This document shows, piece after piece, positions 37,742 through 40,528 of a stretch of DNA of 40,528 nt. Numbering within the stretch: the first letter of the stretch is position 1; each line of letters begins with the position of its first letter. Source of the DNA: Guyparkeria sp. SCN-R1 (GTDB taxonomy: Bacteria; Pseudomonadota; Gammaproteobacteria; Halothiobacillales; Halothiobacillaceae); the NCBI RefSeq assembly GCF_003932495.1, contig NZ_QZMT01000017.1, positions 1 to 40,528 on the forward strand, in the 5' to 3' direction. The position numbers and the translations under genes were made by a program. Below the pieces are notes generated by a model. That model searched no databases, was not told the DNA's origin, and saw nothing but the letters and a program-made list of their open reading frames with translations.

Positions 37742-39639
37742 GGGACAGCGGAGACAAGCGTTGGAGCCCCGGTTTTTGGGTCATCCTTTAATTCAAGCAC
37801 ATGAAGCCCAGGATCGAGTTCGCCAATATGGAACCGTTCGACCATCCGGACAGCGGCGCCAGCGAGGATCTGCAGGGCATCGTCTCGGGCTGGAAATAGT
37901 GGATGCCAACAGCCCGGGGCATCACGTACGCCCCCTCGACCCCCATCTGGAGCCGAATGTTCGGCGCCTTCCCGCTCAATCCAAGGCTCCATAGCAACAT
38001 GGAAGTCGTTGACTGGAAAGTTGTCGCCTTTGTGTGCAAAAAAGAATAACCGGCGAGCCTCGTATCCCGTTGATATGGAGATAAATTCCCGCCGCTTGCC
38101 ATCGGCGTAACTGGCCAACGATGCCAAGACCGAATCTTCGGCGGTCATATCGAGCACGAGGTCATGGTTCCTCAAAAGTCGCGCCAACCCTTCACCGGCC
38201 GGAGGCAATGCGCCGGGAAACGCGACCGCATTCATATATGGCGAGATCCGGTTCAAACGATCGGCCATCGCGTGGGCCTTGCCCTGACCCACGTGCGACA
38301 ACGTCAAGGCGTGGCGGCGCATATTTCCCGCCTCCAGCACATCCGCGTCAGCAATCGTAAGGCTCTCACAGCCCCCACGAGCCAGGGTCTCGGCAACCTT
38401 TGAGCCAACAGCCCCAGCGCCGATCACTAGCATGCGGGTCTCGCCCAGAGCCTGATCAAACGCTCCCCGCGCATTCAGAATCTGCGTCTCCCAATTTTCC
38501 GTCGGTTGCCAGTTGATCGGGTTATTTCCGGAGACGGTTAGTTGCACCTGCGAACGCAGTTGCGACGGGCCAGTACGAAACCCGGAAACGCCACGCATTT
38601 TTCTCGAAACGGGTTGCGGGAGCCGAGCTGCCTTCCACGCCATCTGAACAGGCTCAGCGCCGACATATTCCGGAATCGGGAATCCAACTAGCACAAAATC
38701 TATTTTCTTGTGCCGCCCACCGCGCGAGAGTTGGTCTGTAAAGGCATCAAAATCCACCCCCAAATGGCGGCAGATCGTTCCCAGATGCGCCCACGTTCTT
38801 GGAGCCTCCCATGGCATCCCCACGGGCGGATGTGGTAGACGAAGCCATGCTGCCCACTGAGCGTTCTTGTTCCGGATATCAACTGCTCGCCCCCAGGACA
38901 CAGGTAGCAAAGTGTGGCCACCGCCATCCTCGAAGTTGCCAACTGCCCGAACATTCTGGCGGTGGGCCACTGGGTGCAACGGAACCAGCCCATAAATCTC
39001 GCCGCATTTGTTCCACTCCGCTAACCGACTCGCATTTTCCTGGAATGCCACGCGGACAACTTCACCAGGCTTCCGACCGGTGTCGGCAACGGGGAATACA
39101 GGAAACTCATAGGGGTCTCCATCTCCCAGGAGCTTGTCGTTAGCTGCCGCCTTCACCCACTCTACAGTTCGCCCCACATGCCATTCGAGCCGGGCATGCT
39201 CATCAAGCGGTTCGACAGCACTACCGAACCGACCAAATACTGCATCCGGGGCTGTCACACAGAGGTGGCCGGTTCGGAACTTCAGCTGGCCTTTTGGCGG
39301 ACCATTCAGTGCCATGTGGGGGAACGTCGCTGTGATGCTGTTCTCGGCAGCGGGATAGACATAGATGGAACCGAGCGGATAGCTATCATCCGCAGTGACG
39401 AACCAAGCCGACGGGTTAGGCACAAATCCCGTGGTCTCGAGGCCAGTGTCCACGACAAAATGGAGAGCCCATCGTTTCGTATCAGCCGGCAAGGGCTCCC
39501 AAGACGATAGTTCCCGGACGCCTGTTAGCCCGTCTAAAGACCTCCGTGCTGCACGCAATGCTTCAGGTGGTTCACGCAAAACGCTTTCGACCCGGGTTAC
39601 TGCTGCTCGTCGGCTCAGTGAAGCCGGTGCTCGGGCCAT
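37738..39639 (-). CDS. cap2: E2-E1 fusion conjugation enzyme, Cap2-like
   Basis: Ubiquitin-transfer-like enzyme. 633 residues from the chosen ATG. The N-terminal part is a prokaryotic E2-like domain with the candidate thiol Cys127 in RTGHLCV. The C-terminal part is a ThiF-type E1 domain with the ATP-binding loop MLVIGAGAVGSKVAETLA (GAGAVG at 407-412) and the catalytic Cys577 in DAPGCWHPLFPAR. This single-chain E2-E1 layout is the Cap2 type of CBASS II, which adenylates the cyclase C-terminus and joins it to targets to prime the cyclase. ATG at 39639 gives a 68-base overlap with the cyclase gene; the open frame extends to 39753, well within it. The ribosome site is weak, suggesting coupled translation. 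Distinguished from MoeB by the E2 domain, and from Bil operons by the fusion and by the lack of a ubiquitin-like gene. Confidence 0.9.
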   Translation of the reverse strand: MARAPASLSRRAAVTRVESVLREPPEALRAARRSLDGLTGVRELSSWEPLPADTKRWALHFVVDTGLETTGFVPNPSAWFVTADDSYPLGSIYVYPAAENSITATFPHMALNGPPKGQLKFRTGHLCVTAPDAVFGRFGSAVEPLDEHARLEWHVGRTVEWVKAAANDKLLGDGDPYEFPVFPVADTGRKPGEVVRVAFQENASRLAEWNKCGEIYGLVPLHPVAHRQNVRAVGNFEDGGGHTLLPVSWGRAVDIRNKNAQWAAWLRLPHPPVGMPWEAPRTWAHLGTICRHLGVDFDAFTDQLSRGGRHKKIDFVLVGFPIPEYVGAEPVQMAWKAARLPQPVSRKMRGVSGFRTGPSQLRSQVQLTVSGNNPINWQPTENWETQILNARGAFDQALGETRMLVIGAGAVGSKVAETLARGGCESLTIADADVLEAGNMRRHALTLSHVGQGKAHAMADRLNRISPYMNAVAFPGALPPAGEGLARLLRNHDLVLDMTAEDSVLASLASYADGKRREFISISTGYEARRLFFFAHKGDNFPVNDFHVAMEPWIEREGAEHSAPDGGRGGVRDAPGCWHPLFPARDDALQILAGAAVRMVERFHIGELDPGLHVLELKDDPKTGAPTLVSAVP

Positions 39640-40528
39640 TATCGCCGCTGCCTTGCTTTTTGGACCCACCTGGAGGCTCTGGAAACTTTCCCCCGAACAG
39701 GTCACGCCACAAGCAAACACTTGCGTTTTTGTCCTGTTCGTCGAGGGCGGCACGCGCCTTGGACGCGGCCTCTTCGACAGCCTTGAAGAGCTTCTCGAAG
39801 TCTGCGAACTCGACTCGCTTTAGCACATCGTGCTCAGGAACCCCGTAGTCAGGAAGCTCCGGCACGCTGTCCATGTCAACGTAGTGTCTGTACCGATCGA
39901 CAAAGCTCTCCAGTGTCAAAGTGACCCCCTCAGCAATGGAGTCGATTCCATCCGGACAGCACTCGGTAATCAGGCGCTCGAACGGGTATCCTTTGGATAC
40001 TTCGGCAATTCTTCGTGGCCGACCCGCCACCACTTGAGTGCCTTCACGACATTCACGAAATGCCTGTTGCAGGCTTGGTTTTTTTCCGCGGCAACAGCGA
40101 TCTGCGCCAATGGGTCTGTTCGCTGCCATTCCTGTGTCTCTCGATCAGGGATCTGTAGCGGTTCGGACTTCCAGCGTTTTCCTTCTCCCGCGCCTGCCTC
40201 GAGTATCGTGGCCAGCCCACTCCAGTTGAGGTCTTCGTCAAGGAAAGAATCGTTGCGCACCAGGTCTGATTGAGCCGCCTGCTTTGCTGCTTCTGACGGC
40301 GCACTGGTAACCACGACATCCAGATCAACATAGGACAACTCGATGCCGACTGAACGGCCTTGCAGCTCGCATTTGCCTGGATAGTATTCCTCGAGCCTCC
40401 GCTTGAAACGCTCCAACACCTCAGCGGGTGAATTTTCTTCGGCATCAAGATCGGTCACGACAATCACATCAACTGAATCGCCCCCGGTTTTCTAGACACT
40501 CGCGAGCCGGTTGAAATAGCGCTTCTCG
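39572..40528 (-). pseudogene. CD-NTase (cGAS/DncV-like cyclase), frameshifted and cut by window edge
   Basis: Oligonucleotide cyclase of CBASS, which makes a cyclic di- or trinucleotide on phage infection. One frame (below 40,497) carries VDVIVVTDLD, then GRSVGIELSYVDLDVVV with the third catalytic aspartate, and ends KALKWWRVGHEELPKYPK followed by a shifted tail. The next frame resumes at once as GYPFERLITECC, GIDSIAEGVTLTLESF, PELPDYGVPEHDVLKRV and CLWRDLFGGKFP, the usual C-terminal CD-NTase pattern. One base appears to be missing in the run CCAAAGG (about 40,000). Near the right edge an in-frame TAG (40492-40494) precedes VDVIVV, while another frame reads STGSRVSRKPGAI, like the GS loop, so a second shift is likely. 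The C-terminus ends in Ala, as expected for a Cap2 substrate. It could be sequencing error at an edge. Confidence 0.82.

Larger units (their letters stand above)
34814..40528 (-). other. Accessory island: type II CBASS-like operon, right end open
   Basis: From about 34,810 to the window edge the sequence is visibly richer in A and T than the core, most of all across the two leftmost genes. All five gene bodies run leftward with short gaps or overlaps: cyclase, E2-E1 fusion, JAMM peptidase (ATGA overlap), 239-residue protein (12-base gap), then a 274-base gap and the 427-residue protein. The first three are the type II CBASS core. No integrase, transposase or att-like tRNA is visible inside the window. 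Confidence 0.8.

Noticed and set aside
37220-39639. Cap2/Cap3-like genes as a Bil (ubiquitin-like) operon
   Set aside because: Bil systems have separate E1 and E2 genes and a ubiquitin-like gene. Here E2 and E1 are fused, no ubiquitin-like gene is seen, and a CD-NTase lies directly upstream.

Overview
The window looks like chromosome of a GC-rich gammaproteobacterium, probably a halophilic, chemolithotrophic sulfur oxidiser of the Halothiobacillus/Guyparkeria type. That placement is an inference from gene content (cbb3-type oxidase catalytic subunit, secreted rhodanese and DsrE-fold proteins, a BCCT osmolyte transporter, a hemA-prfA-prmC cluster, a holC-valS pair) and from codon and base composition. 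No rRNA, tRNA, CRISPR array or insertion sequence was recognised.

Region 1 (1-13,000). A 48-residue membrane peptide is followed by an orphan ccoN with its own promoter and terminator, a BCCT transporter, and a two-gene unit made of a Tat/lipobox solute-binding lipoprotein and a periplasmic-sensor PAS-GGDEF diguanylate cyclase. Next come a secreted rhodanese, darP (yjgA) translationally coupled to ugd, tspO, and truD overlapping pyrC.

Region 2 (13,000-24,200). A secreted DsrE-fold protein, a GT39 membrane glycosyltransferase, pyrD, moeB, an unrecognised 138-residue protein, the hemA-prfA-prmC operon (hemA appears leaderless), and a GT2/PAP2 membrane pair. ugd, GT39, GT2, PAP2 and a flippase-like protein could all serve lipid-linked sugar or envelope chemistry, but they are not one operon.

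Region 3 (24,200-34,800). A very large c-di-GMP protein with the order GAF-GGDEF-globin-GAF-EAL, whose ribosome binding site lies in competing hairpins. It is followed by an UPF0104/flippase-like membrane protein, holC-valS, and mnmC.

Region 4 (34,810-40,528). Base composition drops abruptly and a defence-type island begins, marked at its left edge by four copies of TTTGACAT. Transcribed leftward are a CD-NTase (cGAS/DncV-like cyclase) that is broken by a frameshift near 40,000 and probably again near 40,475, a Cap2-like E2-E1 fusion, a Cap3-like JAMM peptidase, and two proteins I do not recognise: a 239-residue protein with an SH3-like segment and a 427-residue protein with a four-cysteine zinc ribbon. 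The first three make a type II CBASS core. No known CBASS effector is visible, so the effector lies beyond the right edge or is one of the two unrecognised proteins. This is the most likely place for something undescribed.
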